A program made the translations under genes and the position numbers. A stretch of DNA of 64,000 bases, taken from contig NC_064816.1 of assembly GCF_023721935.1 (NCBI RefSeq), positions 12,641,113 through 12,705,112 of the forward strand. Direction: 5' to 3'. This DNA comes from Panthera uncia (taxonomy: Eukaryota; Chordata; Mammalia; Carnivora; Felidae). Below are positions 55,660 through 64,000 of this stretch, piece after piece. The stretch's first letter is position 1; each line of letters starts with the position of its first letter. Below the pieces are notes generated by a model, which was not told the origin of the DNA, searched no databases, and saw nothing but the letters and a program-made list of their open reading frames with translations.

Positions 55660-56251
55660 TGGGGTTTTGGGGTGACGGGGAGTTCGGAGCTGACAGCCAA
55701 GAAAGAATTCTTGAAGACATCTTTGGTGCAAAAAAGGGGATTTTATTAAAGCACGGGGACAGGACCCGTGGGCAGAAAGAGCTGTACTGGGATTGGGATG
55801 GGTAACTCATTATAGACCTTCGGGTTGGGAGGGGGTTAGGGATAGAGCAAATCTCTAAGGTATTTTGGAAGCAAGGTTTCCAGGGCCTGGAGGGCCTCGG
55901 TGTTGTTTGGAAAACGTCATTTGTTACCGATTAGTAAAACCTCAGTCATGAGACCCTTCAGATGTATATCAGAGGGTCGTATGCTTGGAGTATGATTGCC
56001 AGCATATATCTTGGGGGAGTTGAGATAAAGGAAGTTTCCAAAGGAATTTTTATATGTTAAAGGAGACTCACAGGATCCTGGGGGGTCAGGATAATGTTAA
56101 GCCAAGATTGTCTTTTGTCCCCAGCAAAGTGTCATCGTCGGGGCAGCTGAGCTCCTAGAGGAAGGTCGCTCTGCCTGATTCAAGGACTCGTCAATGGGCT
56201 GTAGGCAGTAAGGGAATTTCATTTTTCCTTAGTTTGCCTTAGTTTCCCACA
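55660..56251 (-). mobile_element. Solo LTR, ERV1 (gammaretrovirus-like) type, ends approximate
   Basis: Read on the minus strand, it begins TGTGGGAAACTAAGG and near the other end has the poly(A) signal segment TTTAATAAAATCCCC, then CAAGAATTCTTTCTTGGC, typical of ERV1 R/U5 regions, ending in CA. No gag, pol or env-like frame lies on either side, so it is a solitary LTR. A matching target duplication was not found with these ends. Confidence 0.65.
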
Positions 56252-56299
56252 TCACCACGGCAAGCACATAAACCCCTTTCCTTTGTTCTTGGGTAGCCG

Positions 56300-56670
56300 G
56301 GAGTGTCCAAGGAATGTCACACATATCCCACCAGAGCAAGGGGGGTTGCTAGCCTGTACTTTGCCCTTGGCTTGGATTATGCTCCCTCACCATTGGACAC
56401 CAGTCTCATCCTTCTTGTCCACCTGATTCTGGGGATCCGATGGGGGCCCCTCCCCATCTCTCATACCCTCCATGGCTCTCTTGTGCTTCCAGGAGAAAGC
56501 CTGACTCCTCTGCTGGGCATTTGAACCTCTGTTCTCTGGTTACCACCAATCCCAAGCTATCCCCTCTGCCTGGAAGCCCTCCTGCCCCCATTTATACCTG
56601 GAGAACTCCTATGCATCCCTCAAAACCCAAGGTCATCTTGGGACACGTTGTATGTGAAAGTCCTGGGTAG
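56300..56670 (+). repeat. L2-like fragment
   Basis: TGCCTGGAAGCCCTCCTGCC and ATGCATCCCTCAAAACCCAA fit the L2 3' pattern. Weak at the left end. Confidence 0.45.
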
Positions 56671-57715
56671 GGGTAAGGGGGGAGGGTGAAGTGCTGAGCC
56701 GGATATCCCAAAGTCCTTCCCCCACACCCTCTTTAACTTTCCTACCCCTTCCTTTCTGCACTGGCAGCTTGCCATCACGCATTCAGCAGTTTCTACAAGG
56801 AGTGTCTCAGACCTGCCCTGACATGTCCAGGTCCCTGGAAAGGGGGAGGGGCAGGCTCAGGCTGCCCCACCACAACCACCCCCACCCCCACCCCCACCCC
56901 CACACACTGTGGTCCTGATGGGGAAGGTGGGGAGGCCAAGATAGACAGAGACTCTGAGAGACTGAAAAGCAGAAATGCAGAGAGAGCAAGGGAGAGATTC
57001 AGAAACAGGCAGAGAAAATACGGGAAGTCCCTAGACATTTTCTCTTCCAAACTCCTGTGAGGACACGCAAGGGGCAGAGGGGGTCCCGAGCCAGCCAAGG
57101 AAAAGGATTTGAGGTGTTGGATGACCTGGCTGGGTGCTGTGTGTCCCAGCCAGGCACAGGGTGCCCTGCTCTGGGCTTCGGTTTCCCCCGTGCTAACATT
57201 CACCCACCTTCATGTGGCAGGACTGTGTGTCTGTGCTCAGCCAGGGGCTGGCACCGAGTGGGTGCCCCATTAATGGCCATCGTAGCTCCCAGAACCATGA
57301 CAAGAGCCAGCTCACGTGCCAACCTGGGCGCTGGAGCGCGGGGAAGGGAGGGCAGGCTCGGGGTTCCCCGGGCCAAACGTTCCGGGCAGTGAGCACGTGG
57401 GGTCCCGAAGCCTGCTGCCTCAGCTGACCCACTTCCTGCCCAGCTCAGGCTGTCCATAGCCCCCCCTCGGCCAGGAACCCGCACAGCCGGTCCCGGGGGC
57501 TGAGCTAACTAACCACTTCCGCCCCAGGCAGCTTGGCCGGGCTGACTCACACTCAGCTGTCCTCACCACTCCTAACCCACGGAGGGAGAGTTAATGGGGG
57601 GCAAGGGGGAGGGGCTGGCAGAGGCCCAAACCCAGAATAAGAGAGGTCAGGCTGGAAGCATCACAGAGGAGAATCATTCACCAGTCAACTTCCCGACAAA
57701 TGAAAACCTGACCTT
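56670..57715. other. Unique intergenic block, possible regulatory DNA
   Basis: No dispersed repeat recognised apart from a (CCCCCA)n run at 56877-56903. The 57040-57670 part is GC-rich with a TGACTCA AP-1-type site (57543-57549: GCTGACTCACAC) and several TTCC-containing boxes. It lies upstream of where GDF15 is expected by synteny. No coding exon is recognised. Confidence 0.35.
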
Positions 57716-57928
57716 GATAAGGGAAAAAAAAAAAAAAAAAAGAATAAATGGAGGGTTTTGGGTACATTAGAGTCAATCACAATTTCATGCTTTTGGACAT
57801 CAAAAAAATCCATAAAGAAATGGAAAAGACAAGCCAGGTACTGAGAGAAGATATCTGCGATGCATTTCACTGGCCAAGAATACCTTCCAGAACATATAAA
57901 GACACGCTGATGGAAGGGAAAAAAAAAG

Positions 57929-58136
57929 ACATATTTTTTAAATGTTTATTTAATTTGAAAGAGAGAGAGAGCGAGAGATCGAGCAGGGAAAGGGCAGAGA
58001 GAAAGGGAGTGAGAATCCCAAGCAGGCTCCAGCACAGAGCCTGACATGGGGCTCGAACTCACAAACTGTGAGATCATGACTCGAGCCAAAACCAAGAGTC
58101 AGATGCTTAACCGACTGAGCCACCCAGGTGCTCCCC
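57929..58136 (-). mobile_element. Felid SINE
   Basis: Slightly shortened middle; ends CACCCAGGTGCTCCCC. Confidence 0.9.
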
Positions 58137-58164
58137 AAACCACCAGATATTAAGATGGGCGGAT

Positions 58165-58575
58165 GACATTCATTGTTTCATGGGGCGGCCATAACAGTTA
58201 CCACAGACTGGGTGGTTTAAAGCAGCAGAAATTTATTCTTTTATTGTCTGGAGGCCAGAAGACCCAACTCAAAATGTCAGCAGGAGGCCGTGAGGGAGAA
58301 ATGGTCCCAGACCCCCTCTTCTGGCTTCTGCCAGCTTCCAGCACTCCCTGATGGCCATTGGCTGGTGGCCACATCACTCGGATCTCTGCCTCTGTCTTTA
58401 CATGGTCTTCTTATAAGGCCATCAGTCATTGGATTTAGGGACCATCCTACTCCACCGTGACCTCATTTTAATGTAAATAATTACATCTGCAAAGACCCTA
58501 CAAGTCACAATCTGAGGTTCAGGTGGATGTGCATTTGGGGACACAATACTCAATGAAGTACAGACATGAACAGGC
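58165..58575 (-). repeat. MLT1-type MaLR LTR
   Basis: CCACAGACTGGGTGGTTTAA, ATTGTCTGGAGGCCAGAAG, CAGTCATTGGATTTAGGG and GGGGACACAATACTCAATG in antisense MLT1 order; near-complete. Confidence 0.88.
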
Positions 58576-58689
58576 AGTTCAGGGAAGGTGAACCAGGACA
58601 ACCCAAAATAGAAGCCCAACCTTAGTTGGGAGCAAAAATCACTCGGAGACCTCTCCTCACCCCCAGGGAGACTCGCAGGCAGGCTCTAG

Positions 58690-59066
58690 AGACAATGGGC
58701 AGAGGTCGCTGGGAGTGCACTGGTGATGGGCGTGGGAATCCGTCTGGCCATGTTAAAGAGTAATTTGGCTAGTGCAGTAGGGGATGGCTGGACCCTCCGA
58801 CGTGGCCATTCTGCTGCTGCTGTGAATCCCAGAAAAACCTGAAGCGCATGTCTTCCCAGCAGCCTGGCTTATAATAACGAGGAGGGGGAGCCCAGAAAAA
58901 CGCTGGGGCATAATACCGTGGAGTACTATAAGCACCGAAAAAGGATGAGCCAGACTTCCAAATCTCCTGAACATGGAGTGAAAATGAGCAGGTTGCAAAG
59001 GGGGATAAACGGTGTGATACCAATGTTAAAGGGGTTTTTTTTAATTTGCATTTTTGTATTGTGGTC
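58690..59066 (+). repeat. Old L1 3' UTR fragment
   Basis: GTTAAAGAGTAATTTGGC, CATTCTGCTGCTGCTGTGAA and TACCGTGGAGTACTATAAGC follow sense L1 3' order; the 59041-59066 edge abuts a SINE target site. Confidence 0.6.
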
Positions 59067-59082
59067 AAATATAGAGAGCGTA

Positions 59083-59299
59083 GGGGCTCCTGGGTAGCTC
59101 GGTCGGTTAAGCGGCTGACTTCGGCTCAGGTCACGATCTCGCGGTCTGTGAGTTTGAGCCCCACGTTGGGCTCTGTGCTGACAGCTCAGAGCCTGGAACC
59201 TGTTTCGAATTCTCTGTCTCCCTCTCTCTCTGCCCCTCCCCTGTTCACGCTCTGTCTCTGTCTCAAAAATAAATAAACGTTAAAAAAAAAATTAAAAAA
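59083..59299 (+). mobile_element. Felid SINE, young-looking
   Basis: Perfect 16-bp TSD AAATATAGAGAGCGTA at 59067-59082 and 59300-59315. Confidence 0.96.
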
Positions 59300-59784
59300 A
59301 AATATAGAGAGCGTAAAATGTGCTATTTTAACCATTCCTAAGTATACTGGTCAGTGGTCCATTTACAAGGTTGCATACACACAACACACGACCTCTACTT
59401 AATTCCAAAACTTTTCCATCAGCCCCAGACGAAAACTCTGTAACAATAATTCCTCATGCCCGTCCCTCTTCCTTTAGCCCCTGGTAATAACCTCTAATCT
59501 ACTTTCGGTCTCTACGAACGCACATATTACAGATAATCGCATGTGAGTGTAATCATATAATGCTTGTCTGTCTCTGTCTAACTTATTTCACTCAGCATGT
59601 TTTCAAAGTTCATCCAAGTTGTATCATGGATCAGAACTCCATTCTTTTTTTATGGCTGAGTAATATTCCATTGTGTAGCTAGACCACATTTTATTGATCC
59701 TTTCAGCCAGTGAAGGATACCTGAGTTGCTTCCACCTTTTGGCTATTGTGAATAGTGATTGGTTCCAATCCCTGCTTTCAATTC

Positions 59785-59986
59785 ATCTTAAAAAATTAAT
59801 TCATTTTTGAGAGACGGAGAGAGCACGAGTGAGCGAGGGGCAGAGAGAGAGGGAGAGAGAGGGAGAGTGCAGAGCCCGGAGCAGGGCTCAAGCTCACCCA
59901 GTGTGGGGCCCGAACTCATGAACCGTGAGATTATGACCTGAGCCAAAGTCGGATGCTTAATGGACTGAGCCACCCAGGTGCACCCC
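59785..59986 (-). mobile_element. Felid SINE in L1
   Basis: TSD CCTGCTTTCAATTC (59771-59784) and CCCGCTTTCAATTC (59987-60000). Confidence 0.92.
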
Positions 59987-60062
59987 CCCGCTTTCAATTC
60001 TTTTGGATATATACCCAGAAGTGGAATTGCTGGATCATATGGTAATTCTCTGTTTGGCCTTT

Positions 60063-60385
60063 TATTTATTTATTGTTTAAGTAGTCTCCATGCCCAAGAT
60101 GGAGGGCAACTCACAACCCTGAGTTCAAGACCTGAGCTGAGATCAAGAGTCAGACACTTGGGGGCACCTGGGTGGTTCAGTCAGTTGATCAGCCGACTTT
60201 GGCTCAGGTCGTGATCTCACAGTTTGTGACTTTGAGCCCTGCATCAGGCTCGCTGCTGTCTGAGGAATCCATTTTGAATTGTCTATCTCCCTCTGCCCCC
60301 CGCACCCCCCTCTCAAAAAAAGAAAATAACATTAAAAAAAAAAAAAGAGTCAGACCCTGGATCAACGGAGCCACCCAGGTGCCCC
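60063..60385 (-). mobile_element. Older short SINE split by another SINE
   Basis: Old-type body AAGTAGTCTCCATGCCCAAG is on the left and the head GAGCCACCCAGGTGCCCC on the right of the insertion. Confidence 0.85.
60161..60344 (+). mobile_element. Felid SINE nested in a SINE
   Basis: TSD AAGAGTCAGACACTTG (60145-60160) and AAGAGTCAGACCCTGG (60345-60360). Confidence 0.92.
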
Positions 60386-61114
60386 TATGTTTAGCTTTTT
60401 GAAGAACCACCAAATTGTTTTCCACAGAAGTTGCATCATTTTGCATTCCCACCAGTGGCACAAGAGGGTTCCAATTTCTCCACACCCACCCATTATTCTG
60501 ATATTAGCCACGCTCCTGAGTGGGAAATTGTATCTCACTGTAGTTTTCATTTGCATTTTCCTCATGACCATTGATGTTGAGCATCTTTTTAGGCATTTAT
60601 TGTCCATTTGTATATCTTGGAGGAATATCTATGCATGTCCTTTGCCCACTTTTAAATTAGATTGTCTTTTTGTTAGTGAGTTGTAGGAGTTCTTGGTATA
60701 TTTTGGATATTAAACCCTCATGAGATATAATTTGCAAATATTTTCTACCTCTCTCATGGATTCCTTGGGATTTTCTATTTATAAGGGTCACGTCATTGGT
60801 GAATAGAAGTAGTTTTATCTCTTCCTTTAAAATTTAGATGCCTTTTATTTATTTTTCTTGTCTAACTGCACTGGTTAGAACTTTCAGCATGACATTGAGT
60901 AGCAATGGTGAGGGTAGACTTTCTTGTCTTGTTCCTTGTCTTACGGGGAAAGTTTTTGCCTCTCACCATTGAGAAGGAAGTTAGCTATGGGTTTTTCATA
61001 AATGTCCTTTATGATGTGCATGAAGTTCTATCCCTAGTTTTCTGAGAGTTTTTATCACAAAAAGGTACTAGATTTTTCCAAATGCCTTTTGGCATTAATT
61101 AAGATGATTGTGTG

Positions 61115-61846
61115 GGGGCGCCTGGGTGGCTTTGTCGTTTAAGCATGTGACTTTGGCTCACATCATGATCTCACAGTTTGTGAGTCTGAGCCCCGCATCA
61201 GGCTCTGTGCTGACAGCTCAGAGCCTGGAACCTGCTTCAGATTCTGTGTCTCCCTCTCTCTCTCTCTCTCTGCCCCTCTGCCACTCAATCTCTGTCTCTC
61301 TCTCTCTCCTTCAAAAATAAACAAACATTATGTCCACCAACTGATGAATGGATAAAGAAGATGTGGTTTATATATACAATGGAATACTACTTGGCAATGA
61401 GAAAGAATAAAATCTTTCCTTTTGCAGCAACATGGATGGAACTGGAAGGTATTACGCTAAGTGAAATAAGTCAGTCAGAGAAAGATAGAGATCATATGTT
61501 TTCACTCATATGTGGAACTTGAGAAACTTAACAGAAGACCATGGGGGAAGGGGATGGGGAAAAAATAGTTACAAACAAAGAGGGAAGGAGGCAAACCATA
61601 AGAGACTCTTAAATACAGAGAACAAACTGAGGGTAGATGGGGGGGCGGTGTGGGGGGAGGGTAAAACGAGTGATGAGCATTGAGGAGGGCACTTGTTGGG
61701 ATGAGCACTGGGTGTTATATGTAAGCGATGAACCACGGGAATCTACCCCCAAAACCAAGAGCACATTGTACACACTGTATGTTAGCCAATTTGACAATAA
61801 GTTATGCTTTAAAAAAAGCAAAAATAAACACTAAAATTTTTTTTAA
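61115..61846 (+). mobile_element. Felid SINE split in its tail by an L1
   Basis: SINE body 61115-61330 and tail remnant about 61819-61846. Outer TSD AAGATGATTGTGTG (61101-61114) and AAGAGGATTGTGTG (61847-61860), one mismatch. Confidence 0.88.
61331..61818 (+). mobile_element. Young 5'-truncated carnivore L1 3' end
   Basis: GTCCACCAACTGATGAATGG, CATATGTTTTCACTCATATG and ACACTGTATGTTAGCCAATT. Its own target duplication is the SINE-tail string CAAAAATAAACA, present on both sides. Confidence 0.87.
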
Positions 61847-61978
61847 AAGAGGATTGTGTGATTTTTTCTGTTGTTCCATTAATATGATGTGTTATGTTGA
61901 TTGATTTTGTTATGTTGAACCATCCTTGCATTCTTGAGATCAATCCTACTTGGTTATGGTGTGTAATCCTTTTAATAT

Positions 61979-62334
61979 GCTTGTTTGTTTGCTTGTTTGT
62001 TTGAGAAAGAGAGAGAGAGCACCCACATGTAAGTTGGGGAGGAGCAGAGAGGATGGAGAGGGAGAGAATCTCAAGGAGGCTCCGTGCCCAGCCTGGAGCT
62101 CAACGCAGGGCTCAATCTCATGACCGTGAGATCGTGACCAGAGCTGAAATCAAGAGGCAGATGCCTTCGGAGCCTGGAGCCTGTTTCCGATTCTGTGTCT
62201 CCCTCTCTCTCTGCCCCTCCCCCGTTCATGCTCTGTCTCTCTCTGTCCCAAAAATAAATAAAAAACGTTGAAAAAAAAATTAAAAAAAAAAAAAAGAGGC
62301 AGATGCTTAACCAACTAAGCCACCCAGGCATTCC
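61979..62334 (-). mobile_element. Felid SINE split by a truncated plus-strand SINE
   Basis: Head and tail parts are separated by the insertion at 62165-62293. Confidence 0.87.
62165..62293 (+). mobile_element. 5'-truncated felid SINE
   Basis: Begins mid-element at TTCGGAGCCTGGAGCC. Perfect 13-bp TSD AAGAGGCAGATGC at 62152-62164 and 62294-62306. Confidence 0.92.
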
Positions 62335-62439
62335 TTAATATCCTTTTGGATTTAGTTTGCCAGCTTTTGGTTTAGGAATTTTACAACTATATTCTTAAGG
62401 GATATTGATCTGTGCTTAAGGAAATACTTCAGTCCTCCT

Positions 62440-63255
62440 TCTTTGTTTCTCTTTCACTCTCACACAACTACCACCATACTCACACAATTTCTGCAACGCC
62501 ACAATAAGCAATTTTCAGCCAGGTATCTGACAGTTTAACTCAGTTCTGACACTATCTACCTGCAGATAGTGTCAGATCCTTCCAGTTAAGGGTTTGGCCC
62601 TATAAGACTGCCCAATACTTCAGATGCCCATAGCAAGTCCAAGTTCATAGACGGGCTACAAATCAGAGGTTCCCATGACCCACACAACTCAGGACAACAG
62701 TTTACTTACTGTTTACCTGTTTATTATAAAAGGATATGATAAGGATACAGGTGAACATTCAGATGGACGAGATCTGTAGGGTAAGTATGTGGGAAGAGGC
62801 AAGGAGTTTCCATGCCTTCTCTGGGTACACCACTTTCCCAGCGTTTCCACATGTTCACCAACCCGGAAGCTCTCTGAACCCCGTACTTTTGGGATTTTTA
62901 TGGAGGCTTCATCACGTAAGCATGATAAATCATTAACTCCATTTACAGCCCCTCTCCCCTTTCTGAAGAATAGGGGGTGTGGCTGAAAATTCCAAACTTC
63001 TAATCATGGCTTGGCCTTTCTGGTGACCAGTCCCCATCCAAGAGCCCACCCAGAGTTGCCTCATTACAACAAAAGACACTCCTATCGCCCAGGAAATTCC
63101 AAGGGTTTTAGGAGCCCTGTGCCAGGAACTAGGGTCAAAGACCAAATATTATAACAAAAGATGCTCCTAGTGTTTTTATCACTTAGGAAATTACAAAGGC
63201 TTCAGGGGCTCTATGCCAGGAACCAGGGCAGAGACCAATACGTATTTTTTCTATT
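62440..63255 (-). repeat. ERVL-like LTR (MER21-like), solo
   Basis: CTGACACTATCTACCTGCAG, TTTTTATGGAGGCTTCATCA, GAAAATTCCAAACTTCTAAT and GGAAATTCCAAGGGTTTTAG follow an ERVL LTR I recall as MER21-like. A short internal duplication (ATTATAACAAAAGATGCTCC near 63150 against ATTACAACAAAAGACACTCC near 63063) lies at one end. Confidence 0.55.
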
Positions 63256-63384
63256 CCCTTGCAGTCTGTAATTTTTTCTTATAAGGTATTTATCAGTCTT
63301 TATTATCAGGGTAATGCTGGTTTCATTGTAAGTGTTGCTTCCTCTTCCATTTTTTGGAAGAGTTAGATAAGAATTGGTGTTATG

Positions 63385-63990
63385 GTTGAACCTTGAACAA
63401 CATGGATTTGAACTGCACAGGTGTATACATGGATTTTTTTTTTGATAAATACAGTGTGGGACTGTAAATGTATTTTCTCCTCCTTATGATTTTCTTAATG
63501 CGTTTTTCTCTAGTTTACTTAATTGTAAGAATACAGTATTTAATACATATACAAAATATAAAATAATACATATAACGAACAAAATAGTTTTAGTCGACTG
63601 CTTATGTTATAGGTAAGGCTTCTGGGCCACAGTAGGCTACTAGTGGTTGCATTTGTGGGGACTCAAAAGTTATACCTGGGGCCGTCTGGGTAGCTCAGTC
63701 GGTTAAACGGCTGACTCTTAGTTTCGGCTCAGGTCCTGATCTTGCCTTCTGGGAGTTCCAGCCCCTCATCGGGCTCCGTGCTGACAGTGCAGAGTCTGCT
63801 TGGGAGTCTCTCTCTCTCTCACTTTCTCTGTCCCTCCCCAATCACTCTCTCTGTCTTTCTCGAAATGAATAAACTTAAAAGAATTTTTTAAATTTAAAAA
63901 ATTTCAAAACAAGTCATATGCTGAATTTTGACTCCATGGGGGGGGGGGTCAATGCCCCTAACCCCCATGTGGATCAAGGGTAAATATTTA
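63385..63990 (+). mobile_element. Tigger-like DNA transposon, split by a SINE
   Basis: Starts TTGAACCTTGAACAACATGG, continues TAAGAATACAGTATTTAATAC and AGGTAAGGCTTCTGGGCC, and after the SINE ends with GCCCCTAACCCCCATG and ATCAAGGGT. Same family as 47744-48965, opposite strand. Confidence 0.65.
63678..63900 (+). mobile_element. Felid SINE in the Tigger-like element
   Basis: Head GGGGCCGTCTGGGTAGCTCA; short A-rich tail. Confidence 0.92.
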
Positions 63991-64000
63991 ATGAATGATT

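Larger units (their letters stand above)
59310..62400 (-). mobile_element. Old L1 (3' UTR and C-terminal ORF2), heavily interrupted
   Basis: From 59310 the antisense L1 3' UTR (GTAATATTCCATTGTGTAGC, CCAGAAGTGGAATTGCTGG) leads into ORF2-derived text (AACTTTCAGCATGACATTG at about 60880; GAACCATCCTTGCATTCTTG at about 61916). SINE or L1 insertions at 59785, 60063, 61115-61846 and 61979-62334. No intact frame. Confidence 0.82.

Noticed and set aside
55147..55749. 200-aa plus-strand open frame after PGPEP1
   Set aside because: Runs across unassigned intergenic DNA into the solo LTR; no recognisable homology or GDF15-like features.
55660..56251. Full endogenous retrovirus
   Set aside because: Only one LTR; no internal gag, pol or env-like sequence and no second LTR within the window.
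59310..62400. Active L1 element
   Set aside because: Only 3' UTR and part of ORF2-derived text, broken by several insertions and stops; the younger L1 pieces at 48357 and 61331 are 5'-truncated.
57500..64000. GDF15, expected next by synteny
   Set aside because: No exon with TGF-beta-family cysteine-knot features is seen; the gene probably lies beyond the window.

Overview
This is a piece of mammalian nuclear DNA, almost certainly from a cat-family carnivore (Felidae). Two things point there: about 55 copies of the carnivore tRNA-derived SINE in its felid form (head with GGGGCGCCTGGGTGGCTCAG, TC-rich middle, AAAAATAAATAAA tail) and carnivore-type L1 3' ends. Species cannot be told from the sequence. 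There are no bacterial genes, CRISPR arrays or operons.

Two protein-coding genes are present, placed head to head, both complete at the coding level with canonical GT-AG introns. LSM4 (minus strand, coding 15838 to 2327, five coding exons, 139 aa) is a subunit of the LSm2-8 and LSm1-7 RNA-binding rings. PGPEP1 (plus strand, coding 24845 to 50156, five coding exons, 209 aa) is cytosolic pyroglutamyl-peptidase I with its Glu85/Cys149/His168 catalytic residues intact. The order LSM4-PGPEP1 is that of human 19p13.11, where GDF15 follows; no GDF15 exon is seen before the window ends.

Layout: 1-1730, LSM4 downstream flank; 1735-2326, probable LSM4 3' UTR; 2327-15838, LSM4 with introns full of minus-strand SINEs; 15.6-16.2 kb, LSM4 CpG-rich promoter; 16.2-24.5 kb, intergenic repeats (MLT1, L1, SINEs); 24.6-25.0 kb, PGPEP1 CpG-rich promoter; 25-50 kb, PGPEP1, with a 14.7-kb intron 2 that is a repeat sink; 50157 to about 54270, a probable 4.1-kb SINE-free PGPEP1 3' UTR ending at an AATAAA; 54.3-64 kb, intergenic DNA with a solo ERV1-like LTR, MLT1, a nested L1/SINE/L1 stack, an ERVL-like LTR and a Tigger-like element.

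The two genes have no known joint function. I found no new gene system. The observations worth a second look are structural: SINE insertions reusing one target site (two adjacent cases), a 186-bp local duplication in PGPEP1 intron 2, nested transposon stacks with readable target-site duplications (TSDs), inverted SINE pairs inside PGPEP1, a G-rich hexamer array in the PGPEP1 promoter, a pure poly-C tract at a splice acceptor, and sharp SINE-free zones. Repeat boundaries without a stated TSD are approximate, and old repeat family names are from memory.
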